DNA from: Colwellia sp. D2M02
Lineage (GTDB): Bacteria > Pseudomonadota > Gammaproteobacteria > Enterobacterales > Alteromonadaceae
Direction: 5' to 3'
Assembly (NCBI RefSeq): GCF_018860755.1
Contig: NZ_JAHKPW010000012.1
Coordinates: 1 to 52,992, forward strand
DNA: 52,992 bases
Shown: one piece after another, positions 44,984-52,992 of the stretch
Layout: every line of letters starts with the position of its first letter
Numbering within the stretch: the stretch's first letter is position 1
The notes under the pieces: model-generated
Databases searched by the model: none
What the model saw: only the letters and a program-made list of their open reading frames with translations
What the model was told of the DNA's origin: nothing
Made by a program: the position numbers and the translations under genes

Positions 44984-45159
44984 AGGTTTGCATTGCCCTC
45001 TAGTAAGAATAAACCGACATTATCCGTAATAACGCCAAACAAGCAACAATAAGGCAAAAATAAACCACAAAATAATATTCAGGGAAACTGTTAATTATCG
45101 ATTATGTAGGCTAACTTATTAATGTGCCTGCATTTAACCTTATACATAAAGGACTAACT

Positions 45160-48100
45160 ATGCGTTTATTTAAGCTATCACGCTTAAAGAGAATACAAAA
45201 ACACACCATAAGATTCACTGTCGTTAGTATTTTTATCTTAGCCACCATAGTTACAGCAACCATTGCCATTAGTTTGCAATATCATTTTAGTAAAAATATG
45301 GCGACCGAGTCAGCGAGCCAGCTCTTTTCATTAACCAGTCAAAATACTACTCAGCACTTACATGCAGTAGACCAAAGAGCGGAAGATGTTACTCGAATGT
45401 TTGCTCAATTTACTGATTTAGTAAATGGCAACGCTGCGAGTAGTTCAACTCTTTCAATGTTCATCGAAATGTTAAAAAATAACAATACTTTCTATGCGGT
45501 GTACCTTGGTTTTGGCAATGGTGACTTTTATGAGTTGGTTAATTTAAACGCTAGCCCTATTATTCGCTCACAATTTAATGCGCTACCAGAAGATCGTTGG
45601 GTGCTCGTTACTGTTTCAGATGTTAATCACCAAAGAAAAAGGCGACTTAACTATCTACATAGCGACTTAAGCTCTAGAGCCATCACTGAGGAGCCAAGCG
45701 ATTATGATGTAAGATCTCGTTTATGGTATCAAGATGCAAAAACGGGAAAAGTATCAAAAACAGAGCCATATTTATTTCAAAATTTGCAAGCTCCAGGGCA
45801 AACTTACTCAGCAAAGATCCCTAATACAGAAACAGTCTTTGCCATAGATATTGCTCTGTCGTCGTTTGAAGAGTACTTAACTGAGCAAGGACTCAATAAC
45901 ACAGGGGTTAGCGATAAAGAAATTTATTTATTTCAAAAAACGGGCGAGATAATCGCTAGTAATCAAAAAAAACAAACACAAAATGCTTTAAAAAATTCAC
46001 CTAAGATAACACTCACTCCTGAAGAAAAAATACTGATTAACAATACCCCCTCCTTAAAAGTTTCTAACGAATTTGACTGGGCACCTGTCGATTTTTCTAT
46101 AGCGGGAACCCCTTACGGTTATAGTATTGACGCCTTAACCTTAATAAACCAAATGACAGGTTTAAACTTTGAGTATGTTAATGGCTTTACTTGGCCTGAA
46201 TTAGTCTACGGCTTTGAAAGTGGTAGTATTGATATATTACAACCTGTTTTTAATAACCCTATTAACCAAAAAAAAGGACTACTCTCCTCAAGTTTTCTTG
46301 AGCTTCCTTTTGCTATTATTACATCAGAAAACAACGCTGTAATTAACAATATAGCGCAGTTAAATGGCAAAAAATTAGCCATACCAGATGGCTGGTCAAT
46401 TATCAGAACGATAGAGCAGTATTTCCCTAATATTGAAATTGTTCTATACCCTTCAACTAAAGCAGTGTTAAATGCGGTATCACGTAATGAGGTGTTCGCA
46501 GGCTTAGATAACGAAGCCGTTTTCCGTTATATTCAAAAGCAATTCTTTATTAATAATATTCAATATCATCAGAATATTAACTTTTTACCTGCCACGGTAA
46601 CTCCCTCATTGCATTTTGTTTTAAAACACTCTGAAACAGCATTAATGGCCATTATCAACCGCGCCATCGCAGCAATAACACCCGAACAAAAATTAGCACT
46701 CGCTCAGAAGTGGCTCAGTCTCGATGCCATTAACTCAACAAGCTCGGAACTAGCGGTTGTGCCTTATGCTGAGTTATTACAATTAGCCAAAGAGCCTGAA
46801 ACTTTTGGCAAACTATTACCTATTACAATTAAAGAGGTTGATAGCTTTATTTATTTAATGCCGGTTAACCAGGCTGAAACTGAATTTTTAGCGATTATAG
46901 TACCTAGTACTACTATTTTTGCCTCAAGCATTGATAAAGTAAAAGTATCGATCATTATTACTACCCTGTGTTTATTGTTGATTTTGCCTATTAGCTGGTT
47001 TTTTTCTAGTCCAATCGTTCACCCGATTAAAATACTCGCCATTGAAAATGACAAGATTAAAAATCGCCAATATGATCAGGTTAATCGTGTGGTTAGTCAT
47101 ATTAAGGAGATTGATGCATTAGCACTTTCATTAGTGGATATGGCAAGCGCAATTAAAGAGCACGAAAAAAAGCAAGAAGAGCTGATGGACTCATTTATTC
47201 AACTTATTGCTAATACTATTGATGAAAAGTCTCCTTATACTGGCGGACACTGTAATAGAGTACCTGAGCTAGGGTTTATGCTTGCTGACGCAGCAGCTGC
47301 TGATACAGGCTCAGTATTCAATAGCTTTAATTTTGAAACACCAGCACAATATCGCGAATTTAAAATTGCCGCTTGGTTACACGATTGCGGGAAAATAATA
47401 ACGCCTGAGCATATTGTTGATAAAGGCTCAAAGCTTGAGTGTATATACAATCGTATTCATGAAGTTAGAATGCGCTTTGAGGTGTTATGGCGAGATGCAG
47501 AAATACGCTATTATCAAGCATTAATCGAGTCCCCTGACAATAAAGAGCAGCTCAATGCTAAGTTGCTTGAGCAACAAAATACACTACAAAACGACTTTAC
47601 CTTTATTGCCACATCAAATGTTGGTGGGGAGTTTATGAGCGATGATAAAGTTGAGCGGCTCAAGCAATTATCAACTATCACTTGGCAGCGAAACTTTGAT
47701 GATCGCATAGGGCTATCTCCCGTTGAGGAAGAGCATTTAGCAACAATTTCTCCAAGAGCTAAAAGTACACTCCCCGTGAGAGAAAATCTACTTAACGACA
47801 AAGCTGAACATATAACGACTAGAACTCTTACCCCAACGTACGATAAGCACTTAGGCATTAAAATGGCGGTACCTGAAAATCAGTATAATTTAGGAGAGTT
47901 ATATAACTTATCGATTTCACGAGGTACTTTAACTGCAGAAGATCGTTATAAAATTAATGAACATATTATTGGGACTATTAAAATGTTAGAACAGCTACCT
48001 TTCCCGCCAGAGCTAGCTAATGTCCCTCGTTATGCATCAACCCATCATGAAACTCTCATTGGTACTGGTTATCCAAGAAAACTGACTGCTGAGGATTTAT

Positions 48101-48348
48101 CGATTCCTGAGCGTGTTTTAGTTATTGCTGATATTTTTGAGGCACTCACCGCAGCCGATAGACCTTATAAAAAAGCCAAATCATTAAGTGTTTCAATTGA
48201 TATACTGCATAAGTTTGCGTTAGATCAACACATAGATCATGACTTATTTGAGCTGTTTTTAACATCTGGTGTTTATAGAGAATACGCTAATAAATTCATG
48301 GAGCCAGAACAAATCGATGAGGTGAATATAGACAAGTATTTACGATAA
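45160..48348 (+). CDS. Membrane sensor with periplasmic solute-binding domain and C-terminal HD-GYP domain
   Basis: This 1062-residue inner-membrane signalling protein starts at ATG 45160, with AAAGGA six bases upstream, preferred over a GTG at 45124. A first membrane helix (about 16-38) is followed by a Cache-like periplasmic part (about 40-270), then a bacterial extracellular solute-binding type 3 domain (about 285-523). A second helix lies at about 594-618, then a HAMP-like linker. The cytoplasmic part is an HD-GYP domain with WLHDCGKIITPEHI (HD motif, about 740) and HHETLIGTGYPRKL (GYP motif, about 965). The consensus Asp before GxGYP is missing, and about 225 residues separate the motifs where 60-70 are usual. 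It probably degrades c-di-GMP in response to a small ligand. Confidence 0.85.
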   Translation: MRLFKLSRLKRIQKHTIRFTVVSIFILATIVTATIAISLQYHFSKNMATESASQLFSLTSQNTTQHLHAVDQRAEDVTRMFAQFTDLVNGNAASSSTLSMFIEMLKNNNTFYAVYLGFGNGDFYELVNLNASPIIRSQFNALPEDRWVLVTVSDVNHQRKRRLNYLHSDLSSRAITEEPSDYDVRSRLWYQDAKTGKVSKTEPYLFQNLQAPGQTYSAKIPNTETVFAIDIALSSFEEYLTEQGLNNTGVSDKEIYLFQKTGEIIASNQKKQTQNALKNSPKITLTPEEKILINNTPSLKVSNEFDWAPVDFSIAGTPYGYSIDALTLINQMTGLNFEYVNGFTWPELVYGFESGSIDILQPVFNNPINQKKGLLSSSFLELPFAIITSENNAVINNIAQLNGKKLAIPDGWSIIRTIEQYFPNIEIVLYPSTKAVLNAVSRNEVFAGLDNEAVFRYIQKQFFINNIQYHQNINFLPATVTPSLHFVLKHSETALMAIINRAIAAITPEQKLALAQKWLSLDAINSTSSELAVVPYAELLQLAKEPETFGKLLPITIKEVDSFIYLMPVNQAETEFLAIIVPSTTIFASSIDKVKVSIIITTLCLLLILPISWFFSSPIVHPIKILAIENDKIKNRQYDQVNRVVSHIKEIDALALSLVDMASAIKEHEKKQEELMDSFIQLIANTIDEKSPYTGGHCNRVPELGFMLADAAAADTGSVFNSFNFETPAQYREFKIAAWLHDCGKIITPEHIVDKGSKLECIYNRIHEVRMRFEVLWRDAEIRYYQALIESPDNKEQLNAKLLEQQNTLQNDFTFIATSNVGGEFMSDDKVERLKQLSTITWQRNFDDRIGLSPVEEEHLATISPRAKSTLPVRENLLNDKAEHITTRTLTPTYDKHLGIKMAVPENQYNLGELYNLSISRGTLTAEDRYKINEHIIGTIKMLEQLPFPPELANVPRYASTHHETLIGTGYPRKLTAEDLSIPERVLVIADIFEALTAADRPYKKAKSLSVSIDILHKFALDQHIDHDLFELFLTSGVYREYANKFMEPEQIDEVNIDKYLR

Positions 48349-48432
48349 ATAATTGTCTATATTCCAGATTTCGCTGCGTGTGCTTTTGATTGGAGTAATT
48401 AACCTAAACTCGGGTTAACTATTAGTCTGCTA

Positions 48433-49464
48433 TTAATGATCTTTTGGCGAGTTAACTAAGTTTTGTGATGATACCTCAAGCTCTCTTACTTTAATATTAA
48501 CGCCAAAACGCTCTAAATCTTGGTAAAAATTAAAAACATTACAGTTTGGTAATTGCTTACAAATAATACCGTATTTAAGAATAGCCGGTTTGTATGACTG
48601 TAATGAAGCGGTTTTAAGCCAATAAAGCGCTTGTGTGAAGTCTTGCTTAACAAAATTACCATTAATATACATGGTTGCTAAGTTAACTTGCCCTGGTGGA
48701 TAGCCCAAATTAGCGGATTGTTGAAAAGCATCGAAAGCATTCTCGCCACTGAGTTCATCATACCTTTGCTGTAGAAACCCTTCACCTCGGCTATTTTCTT
48801 TTTTGCCAAGTATAAATAAGCTGTTAGTGGACTTATATTTTATGGGGCTAACAAAGTTACCGTAGAGTTTATTTCGCACAGGCCTTTTTGCTAAATAAAG
48901 GGCCTCACTTTCATGCATAGCCAGTATTTCTTGATGAGGTATATCGTAACGCTTAGTTTCAAAGTATTCTGCATAACGTAGTTGACCATAATGAATACTA
49001 TTAACGGCGGCGTGCTGTCTTTGGTAATAAAAAACACCGTACAAGAGAGTTACAATATTACCGGTAATATCAACCACTTTCGCAATACGATATTTTTCTG
49101 TTGGTCTAAGTCGACTACTGACTTCATCACCTAGTTTTCTAAAATCGATAAAGTAGATATCATTTATTTTTGGTGATGCTATCACTGCGAGGGTTTGTTT
49201 TTTTTCATCTTGATAAGCAGAGTATTTCACGTAAGCAAAATAACTAATACCAATAATAATAAATAACAGTAACAGTTGAGATGTTAATGAGTGCTTGGAT
49301 ACCCCCCCCTCACAAACACTCTCATTAGCCGCTATATTATTTTGTTGACAGCCAAGGTGATAAATATTTTCATTACCTGACCCTTCTGTATTGGGGCTAG
49401 TGCCGCTATGCTGGGGAATGTTGCGCTCACTCCTAAAATAAGACAGTAATTTTTTTATAAGCAT
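48433..49464 (-). CDS. Membrane protein with Sel1-like repeats
   Basis: This 343-residue protein has one membrane helix (about 62-78) after a polar N-terminus of about 60 residues. Its C-terminal third has Sel1/TPR-like repeats: NAFDAFQQSANLGYPPGQVNLATMYINGNFVKQDFTQALYWLKTA. The middle part (about 85-220) has no recognised fold. Sel1 repeats mediate protein binding. AAGGATAGATC stands before the ATG. A run of eight G residues on the coding strand (49312-49319) lies upstream of the helix, a possible slippage site. It appears to be a single gene, oriented against the HD-GYP gene. Confidence 0.65.
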   Translation of the reverse strand: MLIKKLLSYFRSERNIPQHSGTSPNTEGSGNENIYHLGCQQNNIAANESVCEGGVSKHSLTSQLLLLFIIIGISYFAYVKYSAYQDEKKQTLAVIASPKINDIYFIDFRKLGDEVSSRLRPTEKYRIAKVVDITGNIVTLLYGVFYYQRQHAAVNSIHYGQLRYAEYFETKRYDIPHQEILAMHESEALYLAKRPVRNKLYGNFVSPIKYKSTNSLFILGKKENSRGEGFLQQRYDELSGENAFDAFQQSANLGYPPGQVNLATMYINGNFVKQDFTQALYWLKTASLQSYKPAILKYGIICKQLPNCNVFNFYQDLERFGVNIKVRELEVSSQNLVNSPKDH

Positions 49465-49625
49465 TGAGATCTATCCTTGATATCAACTATTTGTATTACT
49501 ACCCTATAATTTATTTAAGAAATTAACAATGGCTTTATTTATATAATCAGTATGTTAATTAAAAATTACTACACTGTTGATTGAATTGTGTGTTGCGTTC
49601 TTTATTGTACTGTTTATCGTATCGT

Positions 49626-50225
49626 TTATAGCACTAAGTATTGAATTTTACTGGGTGCTGTTCCATCGTGATTAAGAAAACATTGGTATGGTTTAGCGCT
49701 ATAGCGCTTTTCATTTTCTAACGGCTCTGCATTGTTATTTTTACGGTTAGCAACAGGAGAATAAGACAGGCTTTTCGTCGAATTTTCATGGTTAACTGCT
49801 CTGGTATTATTTGTTTCAACCCCAGCGACAGTATTAGCGCGGCTTTCCTGCTCATGATAATACTGCTGTGCTTCGCCTTCATCATAAATATATAAAGTCA
49901 TAACCTGTCGAGCACCACTTTTATCCGTCAGCCATTGCGTTTCACTTTTAGTCACTCGAGCCGACTCTGGGTGGATGCTACCTACTTTTGCTAAAACAAC
50001 ATCTAAACATAGTTGCTCGGTGCGCGCAGAAGAACTCTGATGCTCTGGAGTACCTGAAGAAACATCAACATCAATCGTTTCATATTGGTCATCACAAGGG
50101 GTTTGACTAAATGTGGTTACACCATCAACTGTACACTTAAATACTGATTGTGCCTCGGTGCTAAACGCTATAACGGCTAATAGCGCCATAAAGATACTGC
50201 GTATACAAAACAAATTAACGCCCAT
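49626..50225 (-). CDS. DUF4124-family exported protein
   Basis: This 199-residue exported protein has a signal-like N-terminus (FMALLAVIAFSTEA) and then VFKCTVDGVTTFSQTPCDDQYETIDV, the compact DUF4124 domain with two Cys (about 29-54). The rest is Ser/Asn/Glu-rich with two additional Cys. GGATAATT precedes the ATG. The domain is widespread in proteobacterial periplasmic proteins, but its role is unknown. It is the last of three small exported-protein genes on the minus strand. Confidence 0.75.
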   Translation of the reverse strand: MGVNLFCIRSIFMALLAVIAFSTEAQSVFKCTVDGVTTFSQTPCDDQYETIDVDVSSGTPEHQSSSARTEQLCLDVVLAKVGSIHPESARVTKSETQWLTDKSGARQVMTLYIYDEGEAQQYYHEQESRANTVAGVETNNTRAVNHENSTKSLSYSPVANRKNNNAEPLENEKRYSAKPYQCFLNHDGTAPSKIQYLVL

Positions 50226-50304
50226 AATTATCCAGAGTCCTTTTTATAATTTAGCCAAAACTTATTGGGTAAAGCTTAGTTACTTAAAACTTAGCTCCTT
50301 AAAA

Positions 50305-50757
50305 CTAGTTACTCATTAACGCCTGGTTAATTTTCTCAATATCGGTATGTTGTGTATACCCGGTGAGTGCTGACATAACTTGTGCATTGGTCATGAGCTC
50401 TTGCATAGCAACCTGCCCTACTAATTCAAACGACTTTTGTAAGGCTAGTGGATCAGCCGCATTAGCTAACTTTAATTGCTCTGGACAATTAACGGTTAAT
50501 AAACGAGTGATTAAGCCCCCTATTTTTTCATCACTATCAGCTAAGTCTTTCGTACTAACATTTGAATAGGTCTTGATTTCTGGATGAGCCGCCATCGCAA
50601 AGAAAATCCACTGTGCTAATTGCTTACGCTCTTTGCCATTTAAGCTATCGATCATGCAAGTACCTAAGTTATTAACTGAGTTTTGCGCATTAGCCGATGC
50701 CAAAGGCGCAAAACATAAACTAGCAATGAGCATAATAACGGTGGTGGTTCTTTTCAT
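50305..50757 (-). CDS. Exported protein of unknown function
   Basis: This 150-residue protein has a clear signal peptide (TTTVIMLIASLCFAPLASANA, cleavage near residue 24). The mature part is largely helical with two Cys (GTCMIDSL and TVNCPEQL), which may form a disulfide. I do not recognise a family. AAGGAATAAAA precedes the ATG. It lies between the DUF4124 gene and another small exported protein in the same direction, and the three may share a transcript, although the gaps of about 80-100 bases leave this open. Confidence 0.7.
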   Translation of the reverse strand: MKRTTTVIMLIASLCFAPLASANAQNSVNNLGTCMIDSLNGKERKQLAQWIFFAMAAHPEIKTYSNVSTKDLADSDEKIGGLITRLLTVNCPEQLKLANAADPLALQKSFELVGQVAMQELMTNAQVMSALTGYTQHTDIEKINQALMSN

Positions 50758-50855
50758 TTTTATTCCTTAACCTTAAAAGAGGGATTAGTTATTGAGTTAT
50801 ATTGTACAAGTATCACTTAATGATGATTCTGACGTTAATGAGCATGATAAGTTCA

Positions 50856-51233
50856 TTAACGTCCATACTTTAGCCAAAGTTTTAAATAAACTGCATTACA
50901 AGTTTTATTGTCGTCCATTTTTCCATCGCGATCACAATCAGTACCCGTTAATGATTTCATTACATTGTTGCCGTATTCAGCTTTATCTTGCGCTGCTGCC
51001 GGTACAATAACGGTTACTTTAGGCGAGTGCTCAATAAAGTCAGCAACATCTTGGTAAGACATAAAAACACTTTTGCTCATAAGATGACTAATATCGCGAG
51101 TTTTTGACTCTACTTTTTTATTTACTTCAACATCTTGCTCGTTATTAATAGATTTCACATCAAAAGAAGCTAATATAAAGCTAAGTAACAACAGTACCTT
51201 ACAAGAAAAAAAAAGATTATAAAAGACCTGCAT
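50856..51233 (-). CDS. Small exported protein with an EF-hand-like loop
   Basis: This 125-residue protein starts with a signal-like hydrophobic stretch (CKVLLLLSFILASF, about 11-24). Near the C-terminus, GTDCDRDGKMDDNKTCN (about 98-114) is a Dx-D-x-D type loop flanked by two Cys, similar to an EF-hand or dockerin calcium loop closed by a disulfide. I recognise no wider family. AAGGA stands nine bases before the ATG. A terminator after roxA lies just upstream, so it has its own promoter or reads through. Confidence 0.65.
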   Translation of the reverse strand: MQVFYNLFFSCKVLLLLSFILASFDVKSINNEQDVEVNKKVESKTRDISHLMSKSVFMSYQDVADFIEHSPKVTVIVPAAAQDKAEYGNNVMKSLTGTDCDRDGKMDDNKTCNAVYLKLWLKYGR

Positions 51234-51252
51234 AAACTAAATTCCTTAAAGA

Positions 51253-51278
51253 AAAAATCAGGCCAAAGCCTGATTTTT
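51253..51278. terminator. Terminator after roxA
   Basis: AAAAATCAGGC (51253-51263) and GCCTGATTTTT (51268-51278) form an 11-bp stem with a CAAA loop. The A run on its left gives a T tract on the minus strand. It lies 26 bases after the roxA stop. Confidence 0.85.
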
Positions 51279-51303
51279 AAATAAATAGGTTAAATAACCT
51301 GAG

Positions 51304-52455
51304 CTACTCTGCTTCGGCTAAATACCAATAGCCTTGGTTTAGCAATAATGCGACTAATTCAACAAAAGCCGCGTTATATGCCATGTCACCTAAATCATCA
51401 GGAAAAATCATGCTTTGATTACACAAGAGTTTGACACCTGGAGCAATATCTTGGCAAAACTCAAGTTCAGTGCCATTAATATAGCAAGTGCCTTGCTCAA
51501 CGGTATCTTCAAAATAAAAAGCACGTAAACCGCCAAGACGTTTAATCGCATGGCTTGTTAATAAGTTACTTACCTCAGTTAAGTCAAACGGCTCATCAGG
51601 TAGCATAATATCTAATTCGTGTTTAGCTGCCGTTAAAAAGTTACCTAAAAAGCCTTTCAGTACATCTTTATTATCGAGCAAACCTTGCAGCTGTCCCTTA
51701 AGGCTTTCAAAATCGTTATTCGATATTTCACCGCTATGCTTTACCACTTGGCGATCTGGGTCGGTTAATAACGCTTTACCTAAATCATTATCAATTAAAT
51801 GGTCAGCAAAGGCGCTCATCAAGCTAACGCCAGAATTAGCCCTAAAACCTATTGAGAAGCTCATTGAGGTGTCTAGTGAAACACCTTCATGAGGAAAACC
51901 TGGCGGAATATAAACGATATCACCCGCTTCTAACACCTCATCAATAATGGCGTCGAAAGGCTCTACATGAAGCAATGATTCATGTGCTGCAAACTCAACA
52001 TGCTCACCACGATCGCCAACACGCCAGCGACGCTTGCCTGAGCCTTGACAAATAAATACATCGTAATTATCCATATGAGGACCAACACTACCACCAGGAG
52101 TGGCAAAACTTGCCATTAAATCATCTAAGCGCCAATGCGGTAAAAAGCGAAAAGCCTCAATCATTTCAGCCGCTTCTTCTGAGAAATTATCTAATGCTTG
52201 CACAACCAAAGACCAATTTTCACTGCCTAGGTGTTCATAGCTTTCAAAAGGGCCAAAAGCCGCTTGCCATTTATCGCCCTCTTTATGTACTAAGCGAGAC
52301 TCAACCTCTGCTTCCATGGCTAAACCTGCAACTTCATCTGCGCAAATAGGATCTTGAAAGTTCTTAAAGCCTTGGCGAATAATTACTGGTTTTTTTTGCC
52401 AGTATTTGTCTAGAAACTCTTGTTGAGTCATGTTATTTAAATTTACTGTGTACAT
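51304..52455 (-). CDS. roxA: Ribosomal protein uL16 arginine 3-hydroxylase RoxA (YcfD)
   Basis: RoxA is a 2-oxoglutarate/Fe(II)-dependent JmjC oxygenase that hydroxylates an arginine of ribosomal protein L16. The iron ligands are visible: H127 and D129 in VGPHMDNYDVF, and H189 in YIPPGFPHEGVS, at nearly the same positions as in E. coli YcfD. Substrate-pocket segments KRRWRVGDR and MSFSIGFRA follow. At 383 residues it is near E. coli YcfD (373). The Shine-Dalgarno is AAGAGAAAATT before the ATG. It is followed in the opposite sense by its own terminator, and kdsB lies 64 bases upstream. Confidence 0.93.
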   Translation of the reverse strand: MYTVNLNNMTQQEFLDKYWQKKPVIIRQGFKNFQDPICADEVAGLAMEAEVESRLVHKEGDKWQAAFGPFESYEHLGSENWSLVVQALDNFSEEAAEMIEAFRFLPHWRLDDLMASFATPGGSVGPHMDNYDVFICQGSGKRRWRVGDRGEHVEFAAHESLLHVEPFDAIIDEVLEAGDIVYIPPGFPHEGVSLDTSMSFSIGFRANSGVSLMSAFADHLIDNDLGKALLTDPDRQVVKHSGEISNNDFESLKGQLQGLLDNKDVLKGFLGNFLTAAKHELDIMLPDEPFDLTEVSNLLTSHAIKRLGGLRAFYFEDTVEQGTCYINGTELEFCQDIAPGVKLLCNQSMIFPDDLGDMAYNAAFVELVALLLNQGYWYLAEAE

Positions 52456-52519
52456 AATTTTCTCTTATCAATATTGCCAGGTAAATGTTGTCGGGAATTA
52501 GCTATGCGATTTCGCTCAG

Positions 52520-52992
52520 TTATGTCGTTAACGTAGCAGCATAAGCTCTTGCTTTTGCTAAATCTTCAGGGGTATCAACGCCTTCTACCGGAACATGACG
52601 ATTAGCGACGGCAACATGTATTTTTTCACCTTGATAAAGCACACGTAATTGCTCTAACGCTTCGATTTGCTCTAAGGCACTTGCAGGCCAACTCACATAA
52701 TCTTTAATAAAAGCAGCGCGGTAAGCATAAATACCAACATGACGTAGATAAAAATCGCCTATCGCTGTGATATTTTTATTAGTATTGGCCGTACTTGTTA
52801 AAAAACGCTCGCGATCATAAGGAATAGTCGCACGTGAAAAATATAAAGCGTAACCGTCTTTATCCGTTAACACTTTAACCGCATTAGGGTTAAACGCCTC
52901 TTCAACCGTAGTAATATTAATCGCTAGTGTCGACATGCGTGCTACTTGTCCACTTTGCTTTTGGTTCGCTAAATTATTAGCAACCTGAGCAA
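52520..52992 (-). CDS. kdsB: 3-deoxy-manno-octulosonate cytidylyltransferase KdsB, partial
   Basis: KdsB activates Kdo to CMP-Kdo for lipopolysaccharide core synthesis. Only the C-terminal part (about 156 of roughly 250 residues) lies in the window; the gene runs past 52992, and an in-frame ATG at 52936 is internal. Visible family segments include [22 protein letters not shown] and [13 protein letters not shown]. Upstream in-frame codons read [12 protein letters not shown], the expected continuation. The protein is soluble and cytoplasmic. It may form an operon with roxA downstream, 64 bases away. Confidence 0.93.
   Translation of the reverse strand, partial: AQVANNLANQKQSGQVARMSTLAINITTVEEAFNPNAVKVLTDKDGYALYFSRATIPYDRERFLTSTANTNKNITAIGDFYLRHVGIYAYRAAFIKDYVSWPASALEQIEALEQLRVLYQGEKIHVAVANRHVPVEGVDTPEDLAKARAYAATLTT

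Noticed and set aside
50792..51010. Plus-strand open frame of 72 codons opposite the small exported-protein gene
   Set aside because: It lies antisense to the EF-hand-like protein gene, which has a signal peptide and a good ribosome site; the plus-strand frame has neither.
1..52992. tRNA, rRNA, insertion sequence, prophage, integron or CRISPR
   Set aside because: Reading both strands by eye gave no cloverleaf-like gene, transposase, integrase, phage protein or repeat-spacer array.

Overview
The window comes from an AT-rich (roughly 40% G+C by eye) gammaproteobacterium. The gene set points to the marine Alteromonadales, most likely Colwelliaceae (a Colwellia or Thalassotalea relative): FadI/FadJ, an ECF sigma factor paired with a DUF3379 protein, mfd next to a CsiV-family gene and a DUF1244 gene, an SLC13-type permease inside a cysDN...C operon, and a PEP-CTERM protein. 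This placement is inferred from gene content and protein sequence alone. The DNA looks chromosomal. I found no insertion sequence, integrase, phage gene, CRISPR array, tRNA or rRNA.

Layout. (a) 1-3760: fadI-fadJ on the minus strand, with an overlapping stop/start and a 17-bp FadR-type palindrome in front. (b) 4070-11658: a six-gene plus-strand operon, MoxR AAA+ ATPase, DUF58, DUF4381, BatA-like VWA, a BatB/BatC-like VWA+TPR fusion and BatD. (c) 11954-13187: ECF sigma factor and overlapping DUF3379 membrane protein. (d) 13572-14192: an exported PEP-CTERM protein behind a good sigma-54 promoter match. (e) 14420-18526: putP, an EAL/HDOD signalling protein and galE. (f) 18669-24648: a minus-strand sulfate-activation operon, cysD-cysN-SLC13 permease-cysC-DHH phosphoesterase. 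(g) 24890-29066: a ComEA-like HhH protein, the decayed remains of a Sit/Yfe-type Mn/Fe ABC transporter locus, and a large lipoprotein with four cadherin-like repeats. (h) 29241-36419: a thioredoxin-fold lipoprotein, an RND pump with its adaptor, a small lipoprotein and an S41 protease lipoprotein. (i) 36641-38518: fumC and a FagA-like gene behind a clear Fur box. (j) 38660-44983: mfd, csiV, a DUF1244 gene, and convergent rsuA. (k) 45160-48348: a large sensor joining a periplasmic solute-binding domain to an HD-GYP domain. (l) 48433-52992: a Sel1-repeat membrane protein, three small exported proteins, roxA and the 3' part of kdsB.

How the genes work together. FadI/FadJ form a beta-oxidation complex. 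The MoxR/Bat set looks like an inner-membrane chaperone assembly with VWA metal-binding domains on each side of its TPR part. The cys operon takes up sulfate and activates it to APS and PAPS; the DHH protein at its end is a candidate for clearing the by-product PAP. The Fur-box/FagA-like/FumC unit is the classical iron-sparing swap to an iron-free fumarase. The best second-look items are the DHH gene in the cys operon, the collapsed Sit/Yfe locus (signal peptide and N-terminus of the binding protein joined to the C-terminus of the permease), the SBP-HD-GYP chimera with a large insertion, and the sigma-54 promoter of the PEP-CTERM gene. I did not find a clearly new multi-gene system.
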